Source: Colwellia sp. M166
Lineage (GTDB): Bacteria > Pseudomonadota > Gammaproteobacteria > Enterobacterales > Alteromonadaceae
Assembly (NCBI RefSeq): GCF_024585285.1
Contig: NZ_CP040755.1
Location: 3,472,001-3,536,000 of the forward strand
DNA length: 64,000 nucleotides
Direction of reading: 5' to 3'
Shown here piece by piece: positions 35,178-44,223 of the stretch; the first letter of the stretch is position 1; every line of letters starts with the position of its first letter. The position numbers and the translations under genes were made by a program. Below the pieces are notes generated by a model. The model saw nothing but the letters and a program-made list of their open reading frames with translations. It had not been told where the DNA came from and ran no database searches.

Positions 35178-35199
35178 TTGATAATTGGAGAACTAACAC

Positions 35200-38100
35200 A
35201 TGTTAAATCGTTTGATTGACTGGTCTGTCACTAACCGATTATTGGTGATATTTGCCTTGATTGCGTTAACGGCTTCGGCCTTTTTTACTATTCCACGTTT
35301 GAATTTGGACGCATTTCCAGATGTGACCAACGTGCAGGTGGCCATTAATACTGAAGCACCTGGTTTAGCTTCGGAAGAAGTAGAGCAACTCATTACTTTC
35401 CCCATTGAAGCCGTAATGTATGCATTACCTGATGTTGAAGAAGTACGTTCTATTTCTAAAACAGGGCTGTCTGGTATTACGGTTGTCTTCAAAGAAGGTA
35501 CCGATATTTATTTTGCTCGTCAATTGGTTTTTGAGCGATTGCAATCAGCAAAAGAATTAATACCTGAAGGTGTTGGTACACCTGAAATTGGTCCAAACAC
35601 CTCTGGCTTAGGGCAAGTATATCAATACTTACTACTCGCTGATGAAGACTCTGGGTATGACAGTATGTCACTTAGAAGTCTAAACGATTGGGTGGTTAAA
35701 TTATTATTGATGCCAGTAGACGGAGTTACTGATGTCTTAGCCTTTGGTGGAAATGTTAAACAATACCAAGTAAATATTAATCCATCACGTTTACTTGCTT
35801 ACCAATTGACCCAAGAAGATATCGCTAATGCATTAGAAGATAATAATGATAACGCTGGTGGCTGGTATATGGATAGAGGCCAAGAACAACTTATTATTCG
35901 AGGTGTCGGTTGGTTAAGTAGTGATGAAAAAGGCATAGAAGAACTAAAACAAATTCCTGTCAAAACGATTGCAGGTACTGTTGTTTACCTTGCTGATGTG
36001 GCAACTATTGAATTTGGAAGCGAAATTAGACAAGGCGCTGTCACAATGACTAAACGTGTCGGTACTAATGATAGTAAATTCCTAGGTGAAGTTGTTTCCG
36101 GTATTGTTTTAAAACGTATGGGCGCAAATACTAAAGTTGCCATTGATGGCATAAAAGACAGAATCCCGCTCATTCAACAAGCCCTGCCAAAAGGTGTAAC
36201 GTTTGAACCTATTTATGACCAAGCGGATTTAATTGAAAAAGCAGTTAGCACGGTAGCTGAAGCATTGACAATGGCTTTTATCTTTATTGTTATTGTATTG
36301 GTACTTTTTTTACTGAATGTACGCGCAGTTTTACTGGTTCTTATTTCTATTCCACTTTCTGTTGGTATGGCCTTAATGCTAATGGCTTACAATGGTTTGT
36401 CTGCAAATTTAATGTCACTGGGTGGTTTAGCGGTTGCTATTGGTATGATGGTCGATGGTGCGGTGGTGATGATGGAAAATATTTTCAAACATCTTAGTCA
36501 GCCAGACCGTCGTCATGAAGGAATGCATGACAGTGAGAACCCTTTTGATGTCGAAAAAGATACCGATGTTAGTTTGCGTATACAAATTGCAGCAAGAGAA
36601 GTAGCTAAACCTGTATTTTTTGCGGTAACAATTATCATGGTGGTTTTTGCACCTTTGTTTAGCTTAGAAGGAGTCGAAGGTAAACTATTTCAACCGATGG
36701 CGATTAGTATTATGATTGCTATGGTGGCGTCTTTAGCCGTATCACTCATTGTTGTACCTGCCTTGGCAAGTTACCTGTTTCAACGAGGTTTTAAAGCACG
36801 AACCAGCCCTATCGTTAGTCTGCTAGAAAATATTTACCGCATTAGTTTAACAAAAGCGATGAACGCCAAAAAAGTAGTTCTAATGGGGGCTGGAGTCTTA
36901 CTTGTTGGTACCTTATTTCTAGTGCCAAATTTAGGCACTGAATTTGTACCTGAGCTTGAAGAAGGCACTATTAATTTACGTGTAACAATGGCTCCTTCAA
37001 CCAGCTTAGCTACTGCCCTCTCCGTTTCACCTAAATTGGAAAAAATATTACTTGAATTTCCTGAAGTAATTTATGCTACCAGTCGTATAGGTCGAGCAGA
37101 AATTGGTGGTGATCCTGAGCCAGTGAGTAATATTGAAATCTATATTGGTCTCAAGCCTACAGCAGAGTGGACGAGTGCAAAAACACGCCATGAACTACAA
37201 GGTTTGATGGAAATAAAACTTGAGCAATTCCCTGGCTTACTACTGAATTTCTCTCAACCTATCGCAACAAGAGTAGATGAATTACTTTCTGGTGTTAAAG
37301 CACAGTTAGCAATAAAACTATTTGGTGCAGATCTCGATATTCTTGCTCAGCAAGGTCAGGCTATTGTTAATGCTATTCAAGGGGTTGATGGTGCAAGGGA
37401 TGTAGCTATGGAACCAATAGCAGGTGAATCTCAGTTAGTCGTCAGACCAAACCGTCGTCAATTGTCTAGATATGGTTTATCGATTGGTGATGTCATGAGA
37501 TTAGTTCGAAATGGTATCGGTGGTCAGGAAGTAGGACAAGTCATTAATGGTAATGAACGTTATGATATTTATCTGCGGATAGGCAAAGAGTTTAGAGATC
37601 AGCAACAAACTATTGCTGATTTACGACTACAAGCTCCAACAGGTGCATGGGTGCGATTAGGTGATGTTGCAGATATTGCCATTGAATCAGGCCCTCCTCA
37701 GGTACGCCGAGATGATGTCCAACGACGCGTTGTTATTCAAGCCAATGTACAAGGGCGAGACATGGGTAGTGTCGTAAAAGATATTCGAGAAGCAATTGCA
37801 AGTAAGGTTGATTTACCTCCCGGTTATTCTGTTGATATTGGTGGTCAATTTGAAAATCAACAACGAGCACAACAACGCCTCACTATTGTTGTTCCACTTT
37901 CTATTGGCATTATTGCGTTGTTATTATATTTTGCTTTTTCCAGCGTTGGTCAAGCCATGCTCATCCTCGTTAATTTACCTTTAGCTATGATTGGTGGGAT
38001 TGTCGCCTTGTATATTTCTGGTCAATACCTATCTGTACCTAGCTCGATTGGTTTTATTACCTTATTTGGTGTTGCTGTTCTTAATGGCGTGGTTATGGTT

Positions 38101-38382
38101 GAAGCGATTAATTTACGCATTCAGACAGGTACGGAAAGTATTGCCAAAGCCGTTTACGAAGGCGCTATATCAAGACTTCGCCCTGTACTGATGACAGCGA
38201 TTACTTCCGCCCTTGGTTTGATTCCTATTATCATGTCAAGTGGTGTCGGCTCTGAGATACAACGACCATTAGCCACGGTAATTGTTGGTGGTTTGGTCAC
38301 CGCGACCTTCCTTACTTTATTTGTCCTCCCCGTACTTTATGGTTGGTTTTCTAAAGGTAGGATTGAAGAAATGAGAAGGTAG
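35200..38382 (+). CDS. czcA: Heavy-metal RND efflux pump (CzcA-like)
   Basis: 1060 residues, full RND length. Twelve helices and two large periplasmic loops are evident. DAFPDVTNVQVAINTEAPG is the HME-family N-terminal signature, and GMMVDGAVVMMENIF in helix 4 carries the Asp of the proton relay typical of CzcA-like pumps; GYSVDIGGQFENQQRAQ is the conserved C-terminal block. It exports divalent cations using the proton gradient. The exact ion (Cd, Zn, Co or Ni) is not settled. It is the third component of the operon, 22 bases after czcB. Confidence 0.93.
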   Translation: MLNRLIDWSVTNRLLVIFALIALTASAFFTIPRLNLDAFPDVTNVQVAINTEAPGLASEEVEQLITFPIEAVMYALPDVEEVRSISKTGLSGITVVFKEGTDIYFARQLVFERLQSAKELIPEGVGTPEIGPNTSGLGQVYQYLLLADEDSGYDSMSLRSLNDWVVKLLLMPVDGVTDVLAFGGNVKQYQVNINPSRLLAYQLTQEDIANALEDNNDNAGGWYMDRGQEQLIIRGVGWLSSDEKGIEELKQIPVKTIAGTVVYLADVATIEFGSEIRQGAVTMTKRVGTNDSKFLGEVVSGIVLKRMGANTKVAIDGIKDRIPLIQQALPKGVTFEPIYDQADLIEKAVSTVAEALTMAFIFIVIVLVLFLLNVRAVLLVLISIPLSVGMALMLMAYNGLSANLMSLGGLAVAIGMMVDGAVVMMENIFKHLSQPDRRHEGMHDSENPFDVEKDTDVSLRIQIAAREVAKPVFFAVTIIMVVFAPLFSLEGVEGKLFQPMAISIMIAMVASLAVSLIVVPALASYLFQRGFKARTSPIVSLLENIYRISLTKAMNAKKVVLMGAGVLLVGTLFLVPNLGTEFVPELEEGTINLRVTMAPSTSLATALSVSPKLEKILLEFPEVIYATSRIGRAEIGGDPEPVSNIEIYIGLKPTAEWTSAKTRHELQGLMEIKLEQFPGLLLNFSQPIATRVDELLSGVKAQLAIKLFGADLDILAQQGQAIVNAIQGVDGARDVAMEPIAGESQLVVRPNRRQLSRYGLSIGDVMRLVRNGIGGQEVGQVINGNERYDIYLRIGKEFRDQQQTIADLRLQAPTGAWVRLGDVADIAIESGPPQVRRDDVQRRVVIQANVQGRDMGSVVKDIREAIASKVDLPPGYSVDIGGQFENQQRAQQRLTIVVPLSIGIIALLLYFAFSSVGQAMLILVNLPLAMIGGIVALYISGQYLSVPSSIGFITLFGVAVLNGVVMVEAINLRIQTGTESIAKAVYEGAISRLRPVLMTAITSALGLIPIIMSSGVGSEIQRPLATVIVGGLVTATFLTLFVLPVLYGWFSKGRIEEMRR

Positions 38383-38423
38383 TTCTGCTTGGTTAAAGTA
38401 AATATAACTGTTTGCTTTAACTA

Positions 38424-38454
38424 GATATCCCGTAGGTATTCGCTACGGGATATC
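38424..38454 (+). terminator. Strong hairpin after czcA
   Basis: GATATCCCGTAG and CTACGGGATATC pair perfectly over 12 bases around a seven-base loop. No T run follows, so it may reduce read-through or protect the czcCBA mRNA 3' end, lowering expression of the CDF gene that follows. Confidence 0.6.
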
Positions 38455-38472
38455 AATTTATAGGAGAAAGTA

Positions 38473-39393
38473 ATGTCCGACAATTTACATCAACACTCAA
38501 CTAGCCATGGACACAGTCATATTCCTAAAGATATGTCTTCAAGTCGTATTGGCTGGGCATTTATATTAAATGTTTGTTTTACTATTATCGAATTTATTGG
38601 CGGCTGGTTAACCAACAGCACCGCAATAATGGCAGATGCGGTTCACGATTTAGGAGATAGTTTATCCATCGGTCTCGCATGGGGATTAAATAAACTCAGC
38701 AAGAAAAGCCATGATAAAATGTTTAGTTACGGCTACCATCGCTTCTCTCTATTAGGCGCACTTATTAATGGTGTTGTCTTAATCGCTGGATCGATTTGGG
38801 TGTTAACCATCTCATTCCCTCGATTGCTATCGCCAGAGATGCCTGATGCTCAAGGCATGTTATGGTTAGCGATATTAGGGGTGATTGTTAATGGTTATGC
38901 TGCTTTCAAATTAAGTGACGGGAAAACATTAAACGAACGTGTACTTAATTGGCATTTACTGGAAGACGTTTTAGGTTGGGTAGCCGTATTAATTGTTTCT
39001 ATCGTTCTAATGTTTATCGAACTGCCAATACTTGATCCGATACTTTCAATCGGATTTACCTTATTTATTCTTTTTAATGTCTTAAAAAACCTCCATACTG
39101 CAATACGTCTGTTTTTACAAGCAACACCTGAGCAAGCCATTCAAGAAAAAATAAAAATTGAATTATCATCATTGAAGTATATTGAAGATATTCATCATTT
39201 CCATTTATGGTCCCTTGATGGAGAAAGGCATGTACTTACTGCTCATTTAGTTGTGAATCATTATTTTGATCAACAAGAGTATATGGCAATAAAGCATGAA
39301 ATATCAACACGACTTAGCCCTTTTCATCTTGAACATACCACACTGGAATTTGAGTTCGTAGACGAAATATGTAGAGACTCAAAAAACAATTAG
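38473..39393 (+). CDS. czcD: Cation diffusion facilitator (CzcD-like)
   Basis: 306 residues. A His-rich N-terminus (HQHSTSHGHSH), six helices with both metal-site motifs (IMADAVHDLGD in helix 2, LLEDVLGWVAV in helix 5) and a cytoplasmic C-terminal domain containing IEDIHHFHLWSLDGE. It moves Zn, Cd or Co from cytoplasm to periplasm, where czcCBA can expel them. The start has AGGAGAAAG upstream. It is the second CDF in the resistance region and lacks the HMA-like domain of the one at 28429. Confidence 0.9.
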   Translation: MSDNLHQHSTSHGHSHIPKDMSSSRIGWAFILNVCFTIIEFIGGWLTNSTAIMADAVHDLGDSLSIGLAWGLNKLSKKSHDKMFSYGYHRFSLLGALINGVVLIAGSIWVLTISFPRLLSPEMPDAQGMLWLAILGVIVNGYAAFKLSDGKTLNERVLNWHLLEDVLGWVAVLIVSIVLMFIELPILDPILSIGFTLFILFNVLKNLHTAIRLFLQATPEQAIQEKIKIELSSLKYIEDIHHFHLWSLDGERHVLTAHLVVNHYFDQQEYMAIKHEISTRLSPFHLEHTTLEFEFVDEICRDSKNN

Positions 39394-39556
39394 AAATACT
39401 TTCAAAGATGAAAAGACATTTTAACTAAACCTGTTAAAGGCTCGTTGTTTTGAGAGAACATCTTCTCTTATTAGTGTGGAAGACTTTAGAGCTACTACAG
39501 TAGCATGCTACGGATTTATTTTATGTTCGCTCAAATCTGACGGATGACTATGGTGG

Positions 39557-39772
39557 TTAGCTATTACAGCAATCTTGTCCTTCTTGAATTGGTGGACATT
39601 TAACAGCTCCATAAGAACAAAAAACGCAGCAATCACCTTTTAAAGGCTTTAATAATACTTTGCATGATTCACATTCATAGAACCACTGACAGGCATTGGT
39701 TGGCATGTTTTCTGTTTTACTATGACCACACTCAGGACAAGTTATTGTTGAGTTTAATTTTACACTTTGCAT
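39557..39772 (-). CDS. Small zinc-ribbon protein with GDCCVFCSYG motif
   Basis: 71 residues from ATG 39772 (AAAGGAG upstream). Two Cys pairs at the start (CPECGHSK, CESCK) form a zinc ribbon and the C-terminal half carries KGDCCVFCSYGAVKCPPIQ, a motif I associate with small proteins encoded beside mercury and copper transport genes. The gene overlaps the end of merC by 13 bases, so translation is coupled. It probably binds thiophilic metal in the cytoplasm; the function is not established. Confidence 0.75.
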   Translation of the reverse strand: MQSVKLNSTITCPECGHSKTENMPTNACQWFYECESCKVLLKPLKGDCCVFCSYGAVKCPPIQEGQDCCNS

Positions 39773-40149
39773 ATTCGCTCCTTTATAGGTTTTACAATAT
39801 CTAATACTGACATTACGACCATTAAACTTATGCCAAAGTAGAATAAATAGGTACTCCAACCATATTGCCACAAAGGGTATAGCGTTAGTAAAACAGCGAT
39901 AGGACCAATAATGCTTAACGATCCTCTTAAATGGTTTTTCTTGTGATACCAATTATAGATATTTACGAGTAACGCAAGTGAAGCGAAAATAGGTAGTAAT
40001 GTATTTACTGCAATACCTTCGAAAGACGAAAGAAATCCCAAGCCAAGTGCTGAAGTTAAAGAACCTAATGCTGGAAAGCAGGCAGTACAGCTAAGAGCTG
40101 CTAGCCAAACGCCACCAGAGCCAATTTTATCGAGTAACTTGTTTATCAT
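39760..40149 (-). CDS. merC: MerC-family mercury transport protein
   Basis: 129 residues with four hydrophobic helices. LAALSCTACFPALGSLTSAL and LGLGFLSSFEG match MerC, whose Cys pair in the first helix (here SCTAC) carries Hg(II). MerC imports mercuric ion for reduction by MerA; no merA, merT or merP is present in this window, so the role may differ (sensing, or another metal). It is expressed from the MerR-type promoter directly upstream. Confidence 0.82.
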   Translation of the reverse strand: MINKLLDKIGSGGVWLAALSCTACFPALGSLTSALGLGFLSSFEGIAVNTLLPIFASLALLVNIYNWYHKKNHLRGSLSIIGPIAVLLTLYPLWQYGWSTYLFYFGISLMVVMSVLDIVKPIKERICKV

Positions 40150-40179
40150 TAATAATCATTCCTAAGTAATTTATACTTA

Positions 40180-40210
40180 CGATAAACTCCGTATATAAGT
40201 ACGGAGTCAA
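40180..40210 (-). promoter_or_regulatory. mer promoter/operator
   Basis: On the minus strand TTGACT (40210-40205) is followed after 19 bases by TTATCG (40185-40180). The spacer begins CCGTACTTATATACGGAG, a dyad closely resembling the Tn501 mer operator (CCGTAC...GTACGG). It reads toward merC and lies immediately downstream of merR. Confidence 0.8.
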
Positions 40211-40213
40211 CAG

Positions 40214-40591
40214 CTACTTTAATGAATCAATAATAGGGCAAGATGATTGGTCTCGGTTGGTTTTACATGAATTAGTCATTTCGCTAATAACACTTTCTAG
40301 ACGTTGTAAATCAGCTATTTTATGTCGAATAATATCTAATTTTTGTAAACCAAATGATTCGACTTGTTTACAGTCTCCGTCCATTGACATTAGTGAAGAT
40401 ATTTCGTTCAGCGTAAAGCCTAACGCTTTGGCTTTAAAAATAAACTGAAGCTGGTTTGCTATGGCTTCGCTGTATAACCTGTAACCACTTTCAGGTTTTA
40501 GTGGTTGCGAAATAAGTCCTTTTTTTTCATAAAATCGAATAGTTTCAATATTGACATTTAGCTTTTTAGCTAATTTACCTATTGTAATCAT
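40214..40591 (-). CDS. merR: MerR mercury-responsive regulator
   Basis: 125 residues from ATG 40591 (MITIGKLAKKLNVNIETIRF). After the helix-turn-helix, the dimer helix carries CKQVESFGLQKLDIIRHKI and the C-terminus NSCKTNRDQSSCPII. These supply the three Cys (about positions 78, 113 and 122) that bind Hg(II) in MerR. Unlike classic mer operons, merR is in the same direction as merC and upstream of it, not divergent. MerR would activate merC by untwisting the 19-base spacer promoter. Confidence 0.85.
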   Translation of the reverse strand: MITIGKLAKKLNVNIETIRFYEKKGLISQPLKPESGYRLYSEAIANQLQFIFKAKALGFTLNEISSLMSMDGDCKQVESFGLQKLDIIRHKIADLQRLESVISEMTNSCKTNRDQSSCPIIDSLK

Positions 40592-40791
40592 ATACTTCTC
40601 GCTTTTAGTCAAATGGTAAACATATAAATTACAGGTATAAGCTTTTAAAACCAATACCTATTAAAATTAATCCACCTAATATTTCATCGTTGTTTTCTAG
40701 CCTCATGAATTAGTAAAATATAACAATGGTATTGTATATATTGTTTTTCGTATATATAATTATTCGTATGTTTTGTTGTTGTTGATTTCTC

Positions 40792-41613
40792 ATGAAAAAT
40801 ATAAGTAAACAAAAAGTCCTTTTTCTATGTACTGGAAACTCGGCTAGGTCTCAAATGGCGGAAGCCTTACTAAGACATAAAGCTGGTGATAAGTATGATG
40901 TTTATAGTGCAGGTACTCAGCCTGATACAGTTGATCCTCGTGCTATTGATGCGTTAGGGAAGTTTGGTTTAGATACTAATAATTTAGTTTCTAAAAATAT
41001 GAATGTCTTTAAAGGTCAAGTTTTTGATTATGTTATTACTCTATGTGACAAAGCCAATAATGAATGTCGCAGCTACCCCAATGCCGTTAAGCAATTAGCA
41101 TGGGATTTTCCTGATCCAAAAGAACGTTCTGGCAGTAACCCTTTTTCTACTACATTAAATGAGCTTAATAACCGCTTATCTATGTTTCTTTTGGTTGAAG
41201 AAAAAAATATCAGTAGTGGTGCTACAGAAACATTAGTTAACACACAAAATGATCAACTTAATGGCTTTGAACCCCTCTCTTTTTATAAAAGCCTAACCGA
41301 TAATATTAGACTGAAAACGCTAATGTTGACTCATTACCACGGTGAACTTTGTGTTTGCGAACTAATGGAAGCTATGGATGAAGATAGCCAACCTAAGGTG
41401 TCACGTAACCTTGCTGTTCTAAAGAAAGCTAAGGTGATAACCGATAGAAAACATGGTCAATGGGTGTTTTATCGTATTAACCCTGAACTTCCACTATGGG
41501 CTAAGTCAGTTATTGCACAAACTACAGAAAATAATATTCCTATGATCAGTAACGAACTTCAGCGTTTAGCTAACATGCAAAATAGACCTGATCGAGCAAG
41601 TTTCTGTAAATAA
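40792..41613 (+). CDS. Fusion of arsenate reductase (LMW-PTP type ArsC) and ArsR repressor
   Basis: 273 residues in two domains. Residues 1-140 are a low-molecular-weight phosphatase fold with the P-loop LCTGNSARS (nucleophile Cys13) and later DFPDP, as in thioredoxin-linked ArsC that reduces arsenate to arsenite. Residues about 165-260 are an ArsR winged helix with ELCVCELME, the Cys pair that binds As(III), and a recognition helix near QPKVSRNLAVLKK. One polypeptide would thus make arsenite and sense it. It leads an operon with acr3 and arsJ. The upstream gap has repeated TTCGTAT motifs that could be operators. Confidence 0.9.
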   Translation: MKNISKQKVLFLCTGNSARSQMAEALLRHKAGDKYDVYSAGTQPDTVDPRAIDALGKFGLDTNNLVSKNMNVFKGQVFDYVITLCDKANNECRSYPNAVKQLAWDFPDPKERSGSNPFSTTLNELNNRLSMFLLVEEKNISSGATETLVNTQNDQLNGFEPLSFYKSLTDNIRLKTLMLTHYHGELCVCELMEAMDEDSQPKVSRNLAVLKKAKVITDRKHGQWVFYRINPELPLWAKSVIAQTTENNIPMISNELQRLANMQNRPDRASFCK

Positions 41614-41646
41614 ATTTTCTATAAAGAATGAATAAAGGATTTAATA

Positions 41647-42663
41647 ATGGGTATTTTTGAACGTTATTTATTAGTTTGGGTTGGCTTAAGCATTGTGCTT
41701 GGTGTGGTATTAGGCTTATGGCAACCTGATGCTTTTCAAGTGATTGCCAACTTTGAGATTGCACACGTAAATATTGTGGTCGCTGTTTTTATTTGGGTGA
41801 TGATTTATCCCATGATGGTTCAAATTGACTTTTCAGCGATCAAAGATGTTGGTAAAAACCCTAAAGGACTTGTGTTAACTATTGTCATAAACTGGTTGAT
41901 TAAGCCTTTCACCATGGCTGGTTTAGGCTGGATATTCTTTAATTTCCTTTTTGCTGATCTAGTTGATCCTGCTTCTGCTCAAGAATATATCGCAGGGATG
42001 ATTTTATTAGGGGTAGCCCCATGTACTGCAATGGTATTTGTATGGTCACAGCTAACTAAAGGTGATCCGAACTATACCTTGGTTCAAGTATCAGTAAATG
42101 ACGTTATCATGATATTTGCTTTTGCGCCTATTACTGCATTTTTACTTGGCGTGAGCGATATTCAAGTCCCTTGGGAGACCTTGGTAATTTCTGTTGTACT
42201 TTATGTACTCCTGCCATTAATTGCTGGTGTCGTAACACGTAAAATATTGAATAAAGGCCATGGCGAAGTAGAGCTAAATACCTTTTTATCTACGTTAAAG
42301 CCTTGGTCAGTTATCGGCTTGTTAGGCACTGTAGTTTTATTATTTGGCTTTCAAGCGAATACTATTCTTTCTGAGCCTGAAATCATCGGTTTAATCGCTA
42401 TTCCCTTAATGATTCAAACATACGGTATTTTCGGTATTGCATATTTAGCTGCAAAATGGATGAAATTACCCCATAACATTGCCGCACCAGCATCGTTAAT
42501 CGGAACATCTAACTTTTTTGAAATGGCTGTTGCTGTAGCAATATCACTTTTCGGATTACATTCAGGAGCTGCACTCGCAACAGTCGTAGGTGTACTTGTG
42601 GAAGTGCCTGTTATGTTGTCATTAGTTTATATCATTAATCGTACACAAAATTGGTTTAGATAA
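41647..42663 (+). CDS. acr3: Arsenite efflux permease, ACR3 family
   Basis: 338 residues with ten predicted helices. The conserved Cys is in [16 protein letters not shown] (about residue 122), and [20 protein letters not shown] in helix 9 is another family signature. It exports arsenite produced by the upstream reductase domain using the membrane potential. Starts 33 bases after the fusion gene behind AAAGGA. Confidence 0.93.
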   Translation: MGIFERYLLVWVGLSIVLGVVLGLWQPDAFQVIANFEIAHVNIVVAVFIWVMIYPMMVQIDFSAIKDVGKNPKGLVLTIVINWLIKPFTMAGLGWIFFNFLFADLVDPASAQEYIAGMILLGVAPCTAMVFVWSQLTKGDPNYTLVQVSVNDVIMIFAFAPITAFLLGVSDIQVPWETLVISVVLYVLLPLIAGVVTRKILNKGHGEVELNTFLSTLKPWSVIGLLGTVVLLFGFQANTILSEPEIIGLIAIPLMIQTYGIFGIAYLAAKWMKLPHNIAAPASLIGTSNFFEMAVAVAISLFGLHSGAALATVVGVLVEVPVMLSLVYIINRTQNWFR

Positions 42664-42700
42664 AAACATAGCTCTATAAATTCATCCTTTAGGAAATAAT

Positions 42701-43192
42701 ATGCAAACACATCCATTTGATATTTTAGCACTTGAAAATGGTGCTCAACTTATATTTACCCCTTGCCCTGGCACGAAAGAAGTTATTTTATCAGGCTCTA
42801 TTTCAACACTTAAAGATGCAGGTACAAACATGCTTATTACTTTGATGTTTGATGAAGAAATGGAAAAAAATAATGCACTCTCTTTACCAACTGAATGTGA
42901 AAGGCAAGGCATTGAATGGGTTCAACTACCTATTTTAGATGATGCAGCTCCAAGCCAAGCCTTTGAATCACAGTGGAATGCTCAAAAGGCTAACATCTTA
43001 GACGTGATAAATAACAAGGGCATCATTGCAGTTCACTGCAAAGGTGGCTCTGGCAGAACAGGATTAGTGATTGGACTTATTTTATTAGCGTTTGGTTGGT
43101 CTGGTGAAAAGGTTATTGAAGAAGTTCAAAAAATACGACATAAAGCTCTAAAACATCCAGTTCAACTCGATTACTTTAATTCATATTTATAA
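42701..43192 (+). CDS. Dual-specificity phosphatase-like protein in the ars operon
   Basis: 163 residues with the CX5R active-site loop AVHCKGGSGRTGLV (near residue 107-120) and a preceding general-acid loop LPILDDAAPS. It resembles the CDKN3-type tyrosine phosphatase proteins often encoded beside GAPDH/arsJ. The role is unknown; it may act on arseno- or phospho-metabolites, or as an arsenate-related reductase. It lies between acr3 and GAPDH within the same operon. Confidence 0.8.
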   Translation: MQTHPFDILALENGAQLIFTPCPGTKEVILSGSISTLKDAGTNMLITLMFDEEMEKNNALSLPTECERQGIEWVQLPILDDAAPSQAFESQWNAQKANILDVINNKGIIAVHCKGGSGRTGLVIGLILLAFGWSGEKVIEEVQKIRHKALKHPVQLDYFNSYL

Positions 43193-43207
43193 TTTTAGGA
43201 CACACTT

Positions 43208-44218
43208 ATGACGATTAAAATTGGCATTAACGGTTTTGGCCGTATGGGACGTTTATCAATGCGAGCGGCATTTGATTGGGATGATATAGAGATTATTCAA
43301 ATCAATGATCCTGCGGGAAATGCAGAAACACTTGCACACTTAATGACGTTTGATTCAGTACATGGTCGTTGGCATCATGAGGCTACTCATGAGGGGGATT
43401 CAATAATCATCAATGGCAGCGCTATACCTTGCACGCAAAACAAAGCCACTCAAGACACTGATTGGTCTGACTGTGATGTGGTTATTGAGGCATCAGGAAA
43501 AATAAAAACTAAAGCGTTGTTACAAGCCTATTTAGATCAAGGTGTAAAGCGAGTGGTGGTTACAGCCCCTGTAAAAGAGGATGGTGTATTGAATATCGTT
43601 ATGGGTGTCAATGATGAACTATACGATAAAGCTATTCATCCTATTGTTACCGCAGCTTCATGTACCACTAATTGTTTAGCACCAGTAGTTAAAGTTATTC
43701 ATGAAAAAATAGGTATTAAACATGGCTCAATGACGACCATTCATAACATCACCAATACCCAAACGATCATAGATGCTCCGCATAAAGATTTACGTAGAGC
43801 ACGTTCTTGTGGCACAAGTTTAATACCAACAACAACAGGTTCTGCTACGGCAATTACTCATATTTTTCCTGAATTAAAAGGAAAATTAAATGGTCATGCA
43901 ATACGGGTTCCTTTAACGAATGCATCAATTACCGACTGTGTATTTGAAGTTAAACGTGGCACTACGGTTGAAGAAGTAAACCAATTACTTAAACAAGCAT
44001 CCCAAGGTCAGTTAAAAAATATCATGGGATATGAAGAGCGACCACTAGTATCAATTGATTATAAAACTGATCCTCGTTCTAGCATCATTGATGCCTTATC
44101 AACGATGGTGGTAAATGGTACACAAGTAAAACTTTATGTTTGGTATGACAATGAATGGGGCTATGCCAATAGAACCGCAGAATTAGCCCGTATGGTTGGC
44201 TTGGAAGATAAAGGTTAA
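43208..44218 (+). CDS. gapdh: Glyceraldehyde-3-phosphate dehydrogenase, ArsJ-associated
   Basis: 336 residues. Rossmann start [10 protein letters not shown], catalytic Cys in [10 protein letters not shown] (near 153), and the C-terminal [11 protein letters not shown]. In the presence of arsenate this enzyme forms unstable 1-arseno-3-phosphoglycerate, which ArsJ exports, so the pair removes arsenate without reduction. Location between the phosphatase and arsJ, with 15- and 5-base gaps, supports the special role rather than central glycolysis. Confidence 0.93.
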   Translation: MTIKIGINGFGRMGRLSMRAAFDWDDIEIIQINDPAGNAETLAHLMTFDSVHGRWHHEATHEGDSIIINGSAIPCTQNKATQDTDWSDCDVVIEASGKIKTKALLQAYLDQGVKRVVVTAPVKEDGVLNIVMGVNDELYDKAIHPIVTAASCTTNCLAPVVKVIHEKIGIKHGSMTTIHNITNTQTIIDAPHKDLRRARSCGTSLIPTTTGSATAITHIFPELKGKLNGHAIRVPLTNASITDCVFEVKRGTTVEEVNQLLKQASQGQLKNIMGYEERPLVSIDYKTDPRSSIIDALSTMVVNGTQVKLYVWYDNEWGYANRTAELARMVGLEDKG

Positions 44219-44223
44219 TTAAT

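Noticed and set aside
35200..38382. CzcA considered as a CusA-type copper/silver pump
   Set aside because: Adaptor His-repeats, the CDF partner and the helix-4 motif favour the divalent-cation branch, though the ion is not settled.
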